The notes under the pieces were generated by a model. It saw only the letters and a program-made list of their open reading frames with translations, had not been told where the DNA came from and ran no database searches. Made by a program: the position numbers and the translations under genes. DNA of 64,000 nucleotides, taken from contig CAMVFZ010000003.1 in assembly GCA_947166905.1 (NCBI GenBank), positions 1-64,000 of the forward strand, written 5' to 3'. This document shows positions 22,561-32,299 of this stretch, one piece after another (position 1 is the first letter of the stretch; every line of letters begins with the position of its first letter). Source of the DNA: an uncultured Prevotellaceae bacterium. Lineage in GTDB: Bacteria > Bacteroidota > Bacteroidia > Bacteroidales > UBA932.

Positions 22561-24498
22561 ATGGCATTTTTGAAATTCAACAAGCACGAGCTGGTGAATT
22601 TGGAATACTCTCTGCGTAGGGAGATTATCTCTGCGAACAAAACGGGAGCTGTTTGCAATACCACAATAGCTACGTGCAACACGCGCCGTTATCACGGCTT
22701 GCTGGCTGTGCCGGTTGATCGCTTTGGCGGGGGCAAGTATTTGCTGCTGTCATCCATCGACGAGTCCCTGTTCGTCGGCGGAAAGCAGTTCAACCTTGGC
22801 ATCCACTGCTATGGTGATGTCTACGATCCGCGCGGCCACAAGTACATCGTGGACTTTGATGCGGATCCTGTTCCGGAGATTGTCTACAAGGTAGGCGAGG
22901 TTGTCTTTGCCAAGAGCATCCTTCTGTCTCCTGACAAAGACCAGGTCATCATCAAATACGAGCTAAGGCAGGCACCTTCTGCCGTAGAACTGCATCTGAA
23001 ACCCTTCCTTGCCTTCCGCAGCCTTCACGAGCTTACAAGCAAGAACGATGCGGCCCGTACAGGCTACAAGGAAATCAAGGGTGGCGTAGCCTTCAATATG
23101 TACGAGGGCTTCCCGGACCTTAACCTCCAGGTAAATTCCGCCAAGGCAAACTTCGTGTACAGTCCTTTCTGGTACAACGGTATCACATACTCCGATGAAT
23201 ACCGCCGCGGTTTTGCCTGCAAGGAAGACCTGTTCGTTCCGGGTTGGTTCACTGTAGTGATGAAGAAGGGAGAAAGCATCTACTTCAGCGCAGGAGTAGA
23301 CGAGGCTTCACCCAGAATGCTCAAGACCAATTTCGAAAAAGCCGTAGAAAAGATAGGCCCCATTACCGGTTACCACGACCAGCTGCTGCGTCAGGCAGAC
23401 CTTCTCAAGCGTACCCGTAATGGCAAGAAACAGATAACCGCCGGCTTCTCATGGCTGTATACCGGCCTTTTGAGGGAGACCCTGGAAGCCCTTCCGGGAC
23501 TTACCCTTTATGCCAACGGTTCTACCCAGGAATTTGAAGAGATACTTGACAACCTGATTGCCGATGAGCAGGAGCGCCTGCTGCGCCGCACCACCCAGGT
23601 AGAGGCTCCGCTGCGCCTTGCAACCGTCCTTCAGGAATACATAGACTTCGGTGCCGATGCCAGAAAGGTATGGCGCAAGTACGGAGACATAGTTAAAGCC
23701 GTAATAGAGAGCTACTCTCCCGGCGTACGCAAAGAGGTGTCCCTCCAGCCCAACGGCCTTCTCTGGGCCCAGATGGACGGAGTCGCCCTCTCTTGGATGA
23801 ACGCCTACATTAACGGCAGCCCCGTAACTGAGCGCGCAGGTTACCAGGTAGAAACAAACGCCTTCTGGTACAATATGCTCTGCTTCGCCATCGATATGGA
23901 ATGCAGGTACAAGTCGCTGCGCAGCCCCTTCGTGCTCAAGTGGGTTCCCATCAGGGATGCCGCCGCCGCTTCCTTCCAGCCCATGTTCTGGAACGAGCGT
24001 GCCGGCTATCTGGCAGACTACGTAGACAACAATGGCCAGAACCTTGACGTCCGTCCCAACCAGCTTTACGCTATCTGGGTACAGTACTCCCCGGTAGATG
24101 ATGAAATCTGGGGCAAGGTTATCAACGTTATCAAGAACGAGCTTGTTACCAGGCGCGGTATCCGCACCCTCTCCCCGAGGGATATCAAGTACCGCGGTGT
24201 GTACGAGGGCTCCCAGCTTGAGCGTGACCTTGCATACCATCAGGGATGTACCCGTCCTTCGCTGCTGTATCCTTACGTGGCGATGGCCTTCCGTATGCAT
24301 GGCGCATCCTTCGTTAAGAGGGCTGAATGGCTTTGCGAGGGCTTCTACGAAGACCTTTCAAACCACGGCGTAGGCGCATTCTCAGAGCTCTATGACGGAG
24401 ATCCGCCTCACGATGCCCACGGCGCCATTTCATCTGCCCTCAGCACGGCAGCCCTGCTTGGTGTAGATTATCTGATAGAAAAATACAAGGAGGAATAA
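22561..24498 (+). CDS. glycogen debranching enzyme, amylo-alpha-1,6-glucosidase type (645 aa)
   Basis: Hydrolyses alpha-1,6 branch points of glycogen. The N-terminal GDE domain has CNTTIATCNTRRYHGLLA (about 31-48), the hallmark of the bacterial GDE family. The C-terminal (alpha/alpha)6 domain carries the conserved ETNAFWYNML, LDVRPNQLYA and DGDPPHDAHGAISSA segments. It is cytoplasmic, with no signal peptide. It is the first gene of a tight operon, with 3 nt to the next gene. Confidence 0.93.
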   Translation: MAFLKFNKHELVNLEYSLRREIISANKTGAVCNTTIATCNTRRYHGLLAVPVDRFGGGKYLLLSSIDESLFVGGKQFNLGIHCYGDVYDPRGHKYIVDFDADPVPEIVYKVGEVVFAKSILLSPDKDQVIIKYELRQAPSAVELHLKPFLAFRSLHELTSKNDAARTGYKEIKGGVAFNMYEGFPDLNLQVNSAKANFVYSPFWYNGITYSDEYRRGFACKEDLFVPGWFTVVMKKGESIYFSAGVDEASPRMLKTNFEKAVEKIGPITGYHDQLLRQADLLKRTRNGKKQITAGFSWLYTGLLRETLEALPGLTLYANGSTQEFEEILDNLIADEQERLLRRTTQVEAPLRLATVLQEYIDFGADARKVWRKYGDIVKAVIESYSPGVRKEVSLQPNGLLWAQMDGVALSWMNAYINGSPVTERAGYQVETNAFWYNMLCFAIDMECRYKSLRSPFVLKWVPIRDAAAASFQPMFWNERAGYLADYVDNNGQNLDVRPNQLYAIWVQYSPVDDEIWGKVINVIKNELVTRRGIRTLSPRDIKYRGVYEGSQLERDLAYHQGCTRPSLLYPYVAMAFRMHGASFVKRAEWLCEGFYEDLSNHGVGAFSELYDGDPPHDAHGAISSALSTAALLGVDYLIEKYKEE

Positions 24499-24501
24499 GC
24501 A

Positions 24502-25794
24502 ATGCGAGTGTTAATGTTCGGATGGGAGTTTCCTCCCCATATCGCAGGCGGTTTGGGCACTGCTTGCTACGGTATAGTCAAGGGTCTTGCCTATAACGGC
24601 GTAGAAACCATCTTTGTAATGCCCTCGGCCTCCGGAGACGAAGACCAGAGTGCAGCACGTATCATAAATGCCAGTGACGTCCCGGTGGACATCCGCCAGG
24701 ATCTGTCACAGGAATTCCTGGATAAGGTCCGCTTTATCAACGTAGGTACCAATATGGTTCCTTACTGCGATCCCGATGACTTCACGGAGCTCGTGGAAAA
24801 AGAGCGCCGCAACCAGAAAAAGGGCTACCGTATTCTTTACGGCCAGAAGTTCAAATTCTCCGGAAAATACGGTGCCAACCTTATGGAAGAAGTCGCAAGA
24901 TACGCCATGGTGGGCGGCACTATAGCCGTTCATCATAAGGACGAATTCGACGTAATCCATGCCCACGACTGGCTTACTTACTATGCCGGCATCGCTGCAA
25001 AGCAGCTCACCGGCAAACCTCTGGTAATCCATGTTCACGCAACCTCGTTCGACCGCGGCAGCGTAGACAACATAGACACCCGCGTCTATGAAATCGAGCG
25101 CAACGGAATGCTTGCAGCAGACAGGGTAATCACCGTGAGCGACCTTACCAGAAACATCGTCATAAGCAAATACGGAATAGATCCGGCTAAGGTAGTTACC
25201 GTCCACAACGCCGTAGACTTCAGCGGCCGCGATGACATCGTGGTAGAGCGCGGCGTAAAGGACAAGGTAGTAACCTTCCTTGGCCGCATCACCTTCCAGA
25301 AGGGCCCCGAATACTTCATTGAGGCTGCCGCCAAGGTGCTTAAGCGCACAGATGGCGTACGCTTCGTGATGGCCGGCAGTGGAGATATGATGAATCGCTG
25401 CATCCGCCACGTGGCCCGACTCGGTATTTCTGACCGTTTCCATTTCACCGGCTTCCTTCGCGGTGCGGACGTTCAGAAAATGTTTGCCCTGTCCGATGTT
25501 TACGTGATGCCGTCAGTATCAGAGCCCTTCGGAATTTCTCCGCTTGAGGCTATGCGTACCGGCGTGCCTTCAGTAATATCGCACCAGAGCGGTGCTGCAG
25601 AAGTTCTGCGATATGCCTTCAAGGTAGATTTCTGGGACGTAGATGCCATGGCAGACAAGATTTATGGTCTGCTCAAGTATCCCGCCCTGGCTAAGTTCGC
25701 CGCAAGAGAAGGCTACGATGAGGTTAATACCCTCAAGTGGAACAACGCCGCAGCCAAAATGAAAAGTGTTTATGAATCAGTTGTAAATAAGTAA
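24502..25794 (+). CDS. glycosyltransferase family 4 (430 aa)
   Basis: GT-B fold transferase opening MRVLMFGWEFPPHIAGGLG, the glycogen/starch-synthase-like start. The donor-binding half has VTFLGRITFQKGPEYFIEA and the E-x7-E motif in SEPFGISPLEAM. In Bacteroidetes this gene sits between the debranching enzyme and a GH57 gene and probably acts on alpha-glucan. The exact donor and acceptor are not known. It is distinct from the GT3-like synthase fused to the phosphorylase downstream. Confidence 0.88.
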   Translation: MRVLMFGWEFPPHIAGGLGTACYGIVKGLAYNGVETIFVMPSASGDEDQSAARIINASDVPVDIRQDLSQEFLDKVRFINVGTNMVPYCDPDDFTELVEKERRNQKKGYRILYGQKFKFSGKYGANLMEEVARYAMVGGTIAVHHKDEFDVIHAHDWLTYYAGIAAKQLTGKPLVIHVHATSFDRGSVDNIDTRVYEIERNGMLAADRVITVSDLTRNIVISKYGIDPAKVVTVHNAVDFSGRDDIVVERGVKDKVVTFLGRITFQKGPEYFIEAAAKVLKRTDGVRFVMAGSGDMMNRCIRHVARLGISDRFHFTGFLRGADVQKMFALSDVYVMPSVSEPFGISPLEAMRTGVPSVISHQSGAAEVLRYAFKVDFWDVDAMADKIYGLLKYPALAKFAAREGYDEVNTLKWNNAAAKMKSVYESVVNK

Positions 25795-25798
25795 AGAT

Positions 25799-27004
25799 AT
25801 GGCAAAGAAACAGATATGTCTCTATTTTCAGGTGCATCAGCCTGTAAGACTCAGATTGTACAGATTCTTTGATATCGGCAAGGATTCCCATTACTACGAT
25901 GACTTTGCCAACCGTTCCATAATGCGCCGTGTGGCCCAGAAGTGCTATCTTCCTATGAATGAGTTACTTCTGGATCTTATCAAGAAGCATGGCGACGCCT
26001 TCAAGGTAAGCTTCTCCATCTCCGGTTCTGCAATCGAGCAGTTCGAGCGCTATGCCCCGGAGGTTCTGACAAGCTTCAAAGCCCTGGCGGATACCGGTTG
26101 CGTAGAGTTCCTTGCAGAGACCTACTATCACTCTTTGTCTTCACTTGCATGTCCGGCAGAGTTCCGCCTGCAGGTAGAAAAGCACAAGAATGCTATCAAG
26201 GAGCACTTCGGCCAGACTCCCGTCTGCTTCCGCAATACAGAGCTTATTTACTCTGACGCCATCGGCGAGCAGGTGGCAGACCTTGGTTTCAAGGCCATGC
26301 TTTCAGAGGGTGCAAAACACATTCTTGGCTGGCAGAGCCCCAACTTTGTGTACTGCAATCCCAACAGGCCCAAACTTAAACTCCTTCTCAGGAATTACGG
26401 CCTTAGCGACGACATCGCTTACCGTTTCTCCAACAAGAATTGGGACAACTGGCCCCTTACCGCCGACAAATATCTTGGCTGGCTCAAGGATGCAGTGAAG
26501 GATGGCGGCAACGTCATTGGCCTTTTCATGGACTACGAGGCCTTTGGCGAGCACCAGAGCGCAGACAGCGGCATCTTCGACTTTATGAAGGCGCTGCCTG
26601 AGTTCGTTATCAAGGACGGAACCTTCGAGTTCAGCACCCCCGCATCCATCGCCCGCCGTTTCAAGGCCGATGCAGCCCTTGACGTACCCCAGGCAATATC
26701 CTGGGCCGATGAAGAAAGAGACGTTTCTGCATGGCTCGGCAATGAGCTTCAGCAGGACGCATACAATAAATTGTACGGACTTTACGAAAAACTAGCTATA
26801 CTCAACCAGCCCTCTATGTGGAATGACTTTGGACATCTGCAGGAGAGCGATCACTTCTACTACATGAGTACCAAGTTCTTCAGTGATGGTGCCGTACACA
26901 AGTATTTCAATCCATACGACACCCCGTACGAGGCGTTTATCAACTATATGAATGTGTTGAGTGACTTCACAATCCGTGTTGATGACGCGCTTGCTACGAA
27001 GTAA
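25799..27004 (+). CDS. GH57 family alpha-glucan-active enzyme (401 aa)
   Basis: Glycoside hydrolase family 57, a seven-stranded barrel. It opens ICLYFQVHQPVRL, the first GH57 signature. The catalytic Glu148 is in FRNTELIY and Asp245 in LFMDYEAFGEH. There is no signal peptide, so it works on intracellular glycogen or maltodextrin, as amylase, 4-alpha-glucanotransferase or branching enzyme. The short length (401 aa, without the long C-terminal domain) favours an amylase-type member. Confidence 0.9.
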   Translation: MAKKQICLYFQVHQPVRLRLYRFFDIGKDSHYYDDFANRSIMRRVAQKCYLPMNELLLDLIKKHGDAFKVSFSISGSAIEQFERYAPEVLTSFKALADTGCVEFLAETYYHSLSSLACPAEFRLQVEKHKNAIKEHFGQTPVCFRNTELIYSDAIGEQVADLGFKAMLSEGAKHILGWQSPNFVYCNPNRPKLKLLLRNYGLSDDIAYRFSNKNWDNWPLTADKYLGWLKDAVKDGGNVIGLFMDYEAFGEHQSADSGIFDFMKALPEFVIKDGTFEFSTPASIARRFKADAALDVPQAISWADEERDVSAWLGNELQQDAYNKLYGLYEKLAILNQPSMWNDFGHLQESDHFYYMSTKFFSDGAVHKYFNPYDTPYEAFINYMNVLSDFTIRVDDALATK

Positions 27005-27011
27005 AATTATT

Positions 27012-30000
27012 ATGACAAAACTACAGAAACCTGATTATCTTTTTGAAGTAAGCTGGGAAGTTTGCAACAAGAGGGGAGGGATATATACGGTCATCGCAAC
27101 CAAGGCTTTGTACCAGAAGTCGCAGTATGGCCGCCACCACATCCTGATCGGTCCTGATGTGTGGATGCACACGTCTACCAATCCGGACTTTGTAGAAGAT
27201 TCACATCTGTTCCGTTCCTGGAAGGCAGCAGCCGCCCAGGAGGGTCTGCAGGTGCGAATCGGCAGGTGGAATATTCCCGGAAAGCCTATTGCAATCCTGG
27301 TAGATTTTAAGAAATTCATGCCCAAGCAGGACAGAGTGCTCGGAAAACTCTGGGAGGCTTACGGTGTAGATTCAATAACCGGAAACTGGGATTATAAAGA
27401 GAACGTACTATTTGGCTATTCGGCCGGAATGGTTATCAAAAGCTTTGTAGAGAATAACCTTACACCCTCCGAGACCGCTCTGGCCCAGTTCCACGAATGG
27501 CAGACAGGCGCCGGCCTTCTTTACCTGAAGGAGGCAAAGTCCCCCGTAGCAACGGTATTTACTACCCACGCTACCATGATCGGCCGTTGCATCGCCGGTA
27601 ACAACCTGCCGCTTTACGATCACCTTACCTCTTACGATGCCGACACCAAGGCCCGCGACTTTGGTGTTGTGTCACGTCACTCGATGGAGGAGAAATCGGC
27701 CCAGAATGCCGATGTCTTTACTACCGTAAGTGATATCACAGCCACCGAGTGCGAGCAGTTCCTGCACAGGAAGCCGGACGTAGTTACTCCTAACGGCTTT
27801 GAGAACAGCTTCACCCCCGCTACTGACGAGCTTTACGAAGAGGCCCGTGCCAAGGGACGCGCCAAGCTGCTTCAGGTGGCATCGGCTATGGCAGACGAAG
27901 AGATCAAGGATGACGCCCTGATCGTTGGTATCGGTGGCCGATATGAATACAGGAACAAGGGTATTGATGTGTTTATCGACGCCCTGGCCGCCCTGGGTAA
28001 TGACATTCCCCGTCAGGTTGTGGCCTTCATCATGGTGCCCTGTGCCCATAACGGTCCGGACCGCACCCTTGCCGCACGTATGGCAGGAAAGGGCCCTGAG
28101 CATTACAGCACCCGCATTTCACATTATCTTGAATACCCGGACAGTGACCAGATTACCCGCCGCTTTGACGAGGTTGGCCTGGTAAATGCAATCGGCGGAA
28201 AAGTCAAGGTGTTCTTCGTTCCTTCTTATCTGAACGGCAACGACGGCATCTTCAATACCAAGTATTACGATCTCCTTGTGGGAATGGACCTGGCTCTGTT
28301 CCCGTCCTACTATGAGCCCTGGGGTTACACCCCTCTGGAGGCCCTTGCCTTCAGGGTTCCTACCCTTACCACCAGCCTTGCCGGCTTTGGCAAGTGGGTG
28401 GACAGGATTTACGGCAAGAAGGCCCATCCCGGAATCACCATCGTCAACCGTACGGATTCCAACTATAATGATGTGGTGGACGCTGCCCGCAACAGGATCC
28501 TGGAAATGCTGTCCCTGGATAATGACAAGAGGCGTAAATACATGGAAAATGCCCGCGAAGTGGCTTCTACGGCCCTTTGGGAGAATCAGATCAAGTATTA
28601 CGACCAGGCTTATTCATTGGCTATGGAGAAGTCTTCTTCAAGGAGGGCTTCCGTGCCTGCAACCAAAACTGTGAATATGAATTACAATAAGATAGAAGTT
28701 AACGCTCCGTCTTGGAAGAGCGTAATGGTTACCCGCCAGCTGCCTCAGCAGCTGGCGGGTCTTGAGACCCTTTCCAAGAACCTCTGGTGGTGCTGGAACG
28801 ACTCTGCTAAGCAGTTGTTCAAGTCCATCGACCCTGAGATTTGGCACAAATCCGGCCATAACCCCAAGGCGATTCTGGATACGGTAAGTATCAAGCGCTA
28901 TTCAGAGCTCGCAAAGGATAAGGAGTTCATCGCCCGCATGAATGCGGTTATCGATGAGTTCAATGCCTACATGGAGCTTAAGAAAGAGCGCACAGAGCCT
29001 TCTGTGGCGTATTTCTGCATGGAGTACGGTCTGGATACCTCCCTTAAGATTTATTCCGGAGGTCTTGGTATCCTTGCCGGCGACTACCTCAAGGAGACAT
29101 CGGACATGAATGTCAACCTTGTGGCAGTGGGCCTGCTTTACAGGTATGGTTACTTCACCCAGATACTTTCTTCACAGGGCTATCAGGAGGCACGCTACGA
29201 TGCACAGGACTTCCTGAACATCCCCGCAGAGCCGGTGTTCGGTGAGGATGGCCAGTGGCTTACCATCCAGCTTGCCCTTCCGGGCCGCAAGCTTTCCGCA
29301 AGGGTATGGAAGGTGGCAGTAGGCCGTACGGACCTCTATCTGCTTGATACAGACTACGAAGACAACCGTTCGGAGGACCGTCAGATTACCCATCAGCTTT
29401 ACGGTGGCGACTGGGAGAACCGTCTCAAACAGGAGATTCTCCTTGGTATCGGCGGTATCAGGGCCCTGCGTGCGCTTGGAATCAGCACCAGCGTATATCA
29501 TTGCAACGAGGGTCATGCGGCCTTCATCGGCATTGAGAGACTTCGTGAATATATAGAGAAGAAGGGTCTTACCTTCCAGGAGGCGATGGAGGTTGTAAGG
29601 GCATCGTCGCTCTTTACTACCCACACTCCGGTTCCGGCCGGTCACGACGCCTTCGACGAGGGTATGATGCGTATGTATCTTGGCCACTTCCCGGCCCGTC
29701 TTAACATAGACTGGACCACCTTCATGGGCCTTGGCAAGCTGAACGCTTCCGATGCCAACGAGAAGTTCTCCATGAGCAAGCTGGCTGCCAACATCAGCCA
29801 GAATGTGAACGGCGTATCCATGCTTCACGGCAAGGTAAGCCAGGATATCTTCTCCAACATGTATCCGGGATATCTGCCGGAGGAGCTCTATGTAAGTTAT
29901 GTTACCAACGGTGTGCATTATCCTACATGGGCTGCCAAGGAGTGGAAGGATGTTCATAAAGAGGTCTTCGGCCCTGAGTTCCAGACCCATCACTACGACA

Positions 30001-31241
30001 AGAAGTGCTTCGAGGGCATGTACAGCGTGCAGGACGAGGTCATCTGGAATATCCGCAAGCAGCTTAAGAAGGTGCTTGTAAATACCATTAAGGAGCGTCT
30101 GTCAGATCCCGCGATGAGCAGCCATTACTCCCCGAAGGAGATTATGACCATCAAGGATACTCTTCGCGACGATGTGCTTACCATCGGCTTTGCCCGCCGT
30201 TTTGCAACGTACAAGAGGGCAACCCTGCTCTTTACGGACCTTGACAGGCTGGACAGCATTGTCAACGATCCCAAGAAGCCGGTTCAGTTCATCTTCGCCG
30301 GTAAGGCCCACCCTGCCGATAAGGCTGGCCAGGACCTTATCAAGCAGATTGTAGATATCTCCAAGCAGGAGCGCTTCCTTGGCAAGATCGTATTTGTGCC
30401 GGGTTACGATATCACCCTTGCAAAGAGATTGGTTCAGGGCGTGGATGTTTGGATGAACAACCCTACAAGGCCTCAGGAGGCTTCAGGTACCTCTGGAGAG
30501 AAGGCTGCAATGAACGGTGTCATGCACTTCTCCGTACTTGACGGATGGTGGGTAGAGGGCTACAAGGAAGGCGCCGGTTGGGCCCTGCCTATGGAGCGTA
30601 CCTACGACGACCAGCACTTCCAGAACGAGCTTGATTCAGCTACAATCTACACTATCATAGAGAACGAGATAGCACCTGCATACTATGACATAGACTTCCG
30701 CAGCGGCCGTAGCGCCAAGTGGATTGGCTATATCAAGAATTGCGTGGCTCAGGTGGCCTGCAACTTCACTACCAACAGGATGCTCACGGATTACTGCAAC
30801 CAGTACTACATCCCCCAGTCAGAGCGCGCCAACGCCCTTGTGGCCGATGATTACCAGCTTGCCCGTGAGATTGCTGCTTGGAAGAAGAATGTTCAGCGTC
30901 ATTGGAACGAGGTAGAGGTGGTTTCTTACACCCAGCCTGCGGCTTCCTACAACTTGTCGCCGGACAATCACATGCGCAGTGAAGTAGTGCTCCAGATGGG
31001 CGAGCTGCTGCCGGAAGACATCGGAGTAGAACTCCTGTTCTGCTCTACGGATCGTGGCGGAGCCCTTCACATCCAGGACAAGACAGAGTTCAAGCTTGCT
31101 TCCTTCGAGGACGGCGTTGCAAAGTACGAGGCTTCCGTCCTGCCGGAGCGCACAGGTATGTATCAGGTGGCTGCAAGGTTCTACGCCAAGAATCCTCTGC
31201 TGCCTCACAGACAGGACTTCGGTCTTGTAAGATGGCTGTAA
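27012..31241 (+). CDS. fusion of glycogen synthase (GT3-like) and alpha-glucan phosphorylase (GT35), 1409 aa
   Basis: Residues 1 to about 535 are a GT3-type synthase: YLFEVSWEVCNKRGGIYTV at the start, VTPNGFENSF, and the E-x7-E motif EPWGYTPLE (Glu435/Glu443). A Ser/Arg-rich linker (about 538-560) follows. Residues from about 565 are an alpha-glucan phosphorylase of the DUF3417 type: LSKNLWWCWN, CMEYGLD, and the pyridoxal-phosphate Lys1164 in GTSGEKAAMNG. One chain thus carries both the polymer-building and polymer-degrading activities. GT3 synthases are normally UDP-glucose users, and no glgC lies nearby. The ATG at 27012 is preferred to an upstream one inside the GH57 gene. A fusion of this kind is known in some Bacteroidetes. 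Confidence 0.93.
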   Translation: MTKLQKPDYLFEVSWEVCNKRGGIYTVIATKALYQKSQYGRHHILIGPDVWMHTSTNPDFVEDSHLFRSWKAAAAQEGLQVRIGRWNIPGKPIAILVDFKKFMPKQDRVLGKLWEAYGVDSITGNWDYKENVLFGYSAGMVIKSFVENNLTPSETALAQFHEWQTGAGLLYLKEAKSPVATVFTTHATMIGRCIAGNNLPLYDHLTSYDADTKARDFGVVSRHSMEEKSAQNADVFTTVSDITATECEQFLHRKPDVVTPNGFENSFTPATDELYEEARAKGRAKLLQVASAMADEEIKDDALIVGIGGRYEYRNKGIDVFIDALAALGNDIPRQVVAFIMVPCAHNGPDRTLAARMAGKGPEHYSTRISHYLEYPDSDQITRRFDEVGLVNAIGGKVKVFFVPSYLNGNDGIFNTKYYDLLVGMDLALFPSYYEPWGYTPLEALAFRVPTLTTSLAGFGKWVDRIYGKKAHPGITIVNRTDSNYNDVVDAARNRILEMLSLDNDKRRKYMENAREVASTALWENQIKYYDQAYSLAMEKSSSRRASVPATKTVNMNYNKIEVNAPSWKSVMVTRQLPQQLAGLETLSKNLWWCWNDSAKQLFKSIDPEIWHKSGHNPKAILDTVSIKRYSELAKDKEFIARMNAVIDEFNAYMELKKERTEPSVAYFCMEYGLDTSLKIYSGGLGILAGDYLKETSDMNVNLVAVGLLYRYGYFTQILSSQGYQEARYDAQDFLNIPAEPVFGEDGQWLTIQLALPGRKLSARVWKVAVGRTDLYLLDTDYEDNRSEDRQITHQLYGGDWENRLKQEILLGIGGIRALRALGISTSVYHCNEGHAAFIGIERLREYIEKKGLTFQEAMEVVRASSLFTTHTPVPAGHDAFDEGMMRMYLGHFPARLNIDWTTFMGLGKLNASDANEKFSMSKLAANISQNVNGVSMLHGKVSQDIFSNMYPGYLPEELYVSYVTNGVHYPTWAAKEWKDVHKEVFGPEFQTHHYDKKCFEGMYSVQDEVIWNIRKQLKKVLVNTIKERLSDPAMSSHYSPKEIMTIKDTLRDDVLTIGFARRFATYKRATLLFTDLDRLDSIVNDPKKPVQFIFAGKAHPADKAGQDLIKQIVDISKQERFLGKIVFVPGYDITLAKRLVQGVDVWMNNPTRPQEASGTSGEKAAMNGVMHFSVLDGWWVEGYKEGAGWALPMERTYDDQHFQNELDSATIYTIIENEIAPAYYDIDFRSGRSAKWIGYIKNCVAQVACNFTTNRMLTDYCNQYYIPQSERANALVADDYQLAREIAAWKKNVQRHWNEVEVVSYTQPAASYNLSPDNHMRSEVVLQMGELLPEDIGVELLFCSTDRGGALHIQDKTEFKLASFEDGVAKYEASVLPERTGMYQVAARFYAKNPLLPHRQDFGLVRWL

Positions 31242-31250
31242 TGATTTGAT

Positions 31251-32198
31251 ATGGCTGTAGTTACAACAGGTTTCTTTGACGGTGTCCACATTGGGCACCG
31301 TCACGTGCTTGAGACGGTTGTCTCCTGCGCCCGTGAGAGGGGAGAGGAGTCCGTCGTGGTTACTTTCTGGCCGCATCCAAGGATGGTCCTCCAGCAGGAT
31401 GCAAGGGATTTGCGGTTGCTTAGTTCCCTGGAAGAAAAGAAGGCGCTGCTTGCCGCCGTTGGCATAGATCGCGTTGAGGTTCTGCCCTTTACGCGTGAAT
31501 TCGCCGCGATGACAGCCGCCGAGTATCTCCAGATGCTTCACGATAAGTTCGGGGCTTCCCTGGTGATCATGGGCTATGATAACCATATAGGAAGCGACAG
31601 GAAGACGGCCAAAGAACTGGCAGAAGAAGATTGTCCTTCGGAAATCGCCTCCGCCCCGTGCCGTCCGCTTTTGCATACGACTGCTGCTGGTCCGTCCCTT
31701 ATGTGCTGCCATGGATGGCATAAACTGCCGACGGATACCAAGGATTCTTCCGTGCATATTTCCAGTACCAGTGTAAGGAACGCCCTTATGGAGGGTGAGA
31801 TAGAACTTGCCAACGATATGCTGGGCTACGACTACAGCTTGTACGGTGTGGTTGTGGCCGGAAACAGGCTGGGCCGCACGATAGGATTTCCGACAGCCAA
31901 CATGAAGCTCTACGAGCCCCTGAAGATGGTTCCGGCAGGCGGCGTGTATGCCGTTGATGTCCGGGTTCTGGGCAGGGAGTACCATGGAATGTGCAATATC
32001 GGCGTGCGTCCTACCGTAGGTGCCAACAACGGGCTTACGATAGAGACCAATATCTTTGATTTTGACGAAGATATCTACGGTCTTGACATCCGGATTGCCT
32101 TCCGTGGCCGCATCCGCGCGGAGCAGTGCTTTGCCAATCTTGACGAGCTTAAAGAACAGTTGGAAAGGGATCGGGAGTTTTGCCGGAAATCTTATTAA
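31251..32198 (+). CDS. ribF: bifunctional riboflavin kinase / FAD synthetase (315 aa)
   Basis: Makes FMN and FAD from riboflavin, the cofactors needed by the Rnf flavoproteins. The N-terminal adenylyltransferase domain opens TGFFDGVHIGHRHV (HxGH), and the C-terminal kinase domain has GRTIGFPTAN (about 202-211). The segment before ISSTSVRNAL is unusual: about 45 residues with several Cys and His (for example APCRPLLHTT and LMCCHGWH) where relatives have a shorter loop. No frameshift pair is evident in the other frames. It follows the synthase-phosphorylase gene by 9 nt. Confidence 0.9.
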   Translation: MAVVTTGFFDGVHIGHRHVLETVVSCARERGEESVVVTFWPHPRMVLQQDARDLRLLSSLEEKKALLAAVGIDRVEVLPFTREFAAMTAAEYLQMLHDKFGASLVIMGYDNHIGSDRKTAKELAEEDCPSEIASAPCRPLLHTTAAGPSLMCCHGWHKLPTDTKDSSVHISSTSVRNALMEGEIELANDMLGYDYSLYGVVVAGNRLGRTIGFPTANMKLYEPLKMVPAGGVYAVDVRVLGREYHGMCNIGVRPTVGANNGLTIETNIFDFDEDIYGLDIRIAFRGRIRAEQCFANLDELKEQLERDREFCRKSY

Positions 32199-32224
32199 AA
32201 CATATTAAATAATTAAAAAATTCG

Positions 32225-32232
32225 TATATTTG
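32225..32232 (+). promoter_or_regulatory. -7 box for greA
   Basis: TATATTTG followed by C; the sequence before it is A/T-rich without a clear TTG. The predicted start is near 32238. Confidence 0.55.
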
Positions 32233-32244
32233 CGATTGGAGAAT

Positions 32245-32274
32245 GGGTTCCGCCAGCGGGCGGGACTCCTTTTT
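32245..32274 (+). terminator. terminator-like hairpin in the greA leader (possible attenuator)
   Basis: GGGTTCCGCC (32245-32254) pairs with GGCGGGACTCC (32259-32269) with one bulged C and two G-U pairs, followed by T5. It lies between the promoter box and the start codon at 32300, so a transcript ending here would be about 35-38 nt. In E. coli the greA leader also contains a terminator that yields short GraL RNAs. Confidence 0.55.
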
Positions 32275-32299
32275 GATTGTTAAAGAAACATTAAAACGA

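Noticed and set aside
31574..31813. A frameshift pair in ribF
   Set aside because: Alternative frames through the odd Cys/His-rich region do not give a better match to the family that I can see, and the reading frame stays open on both sides. Kept as a query in the findings.
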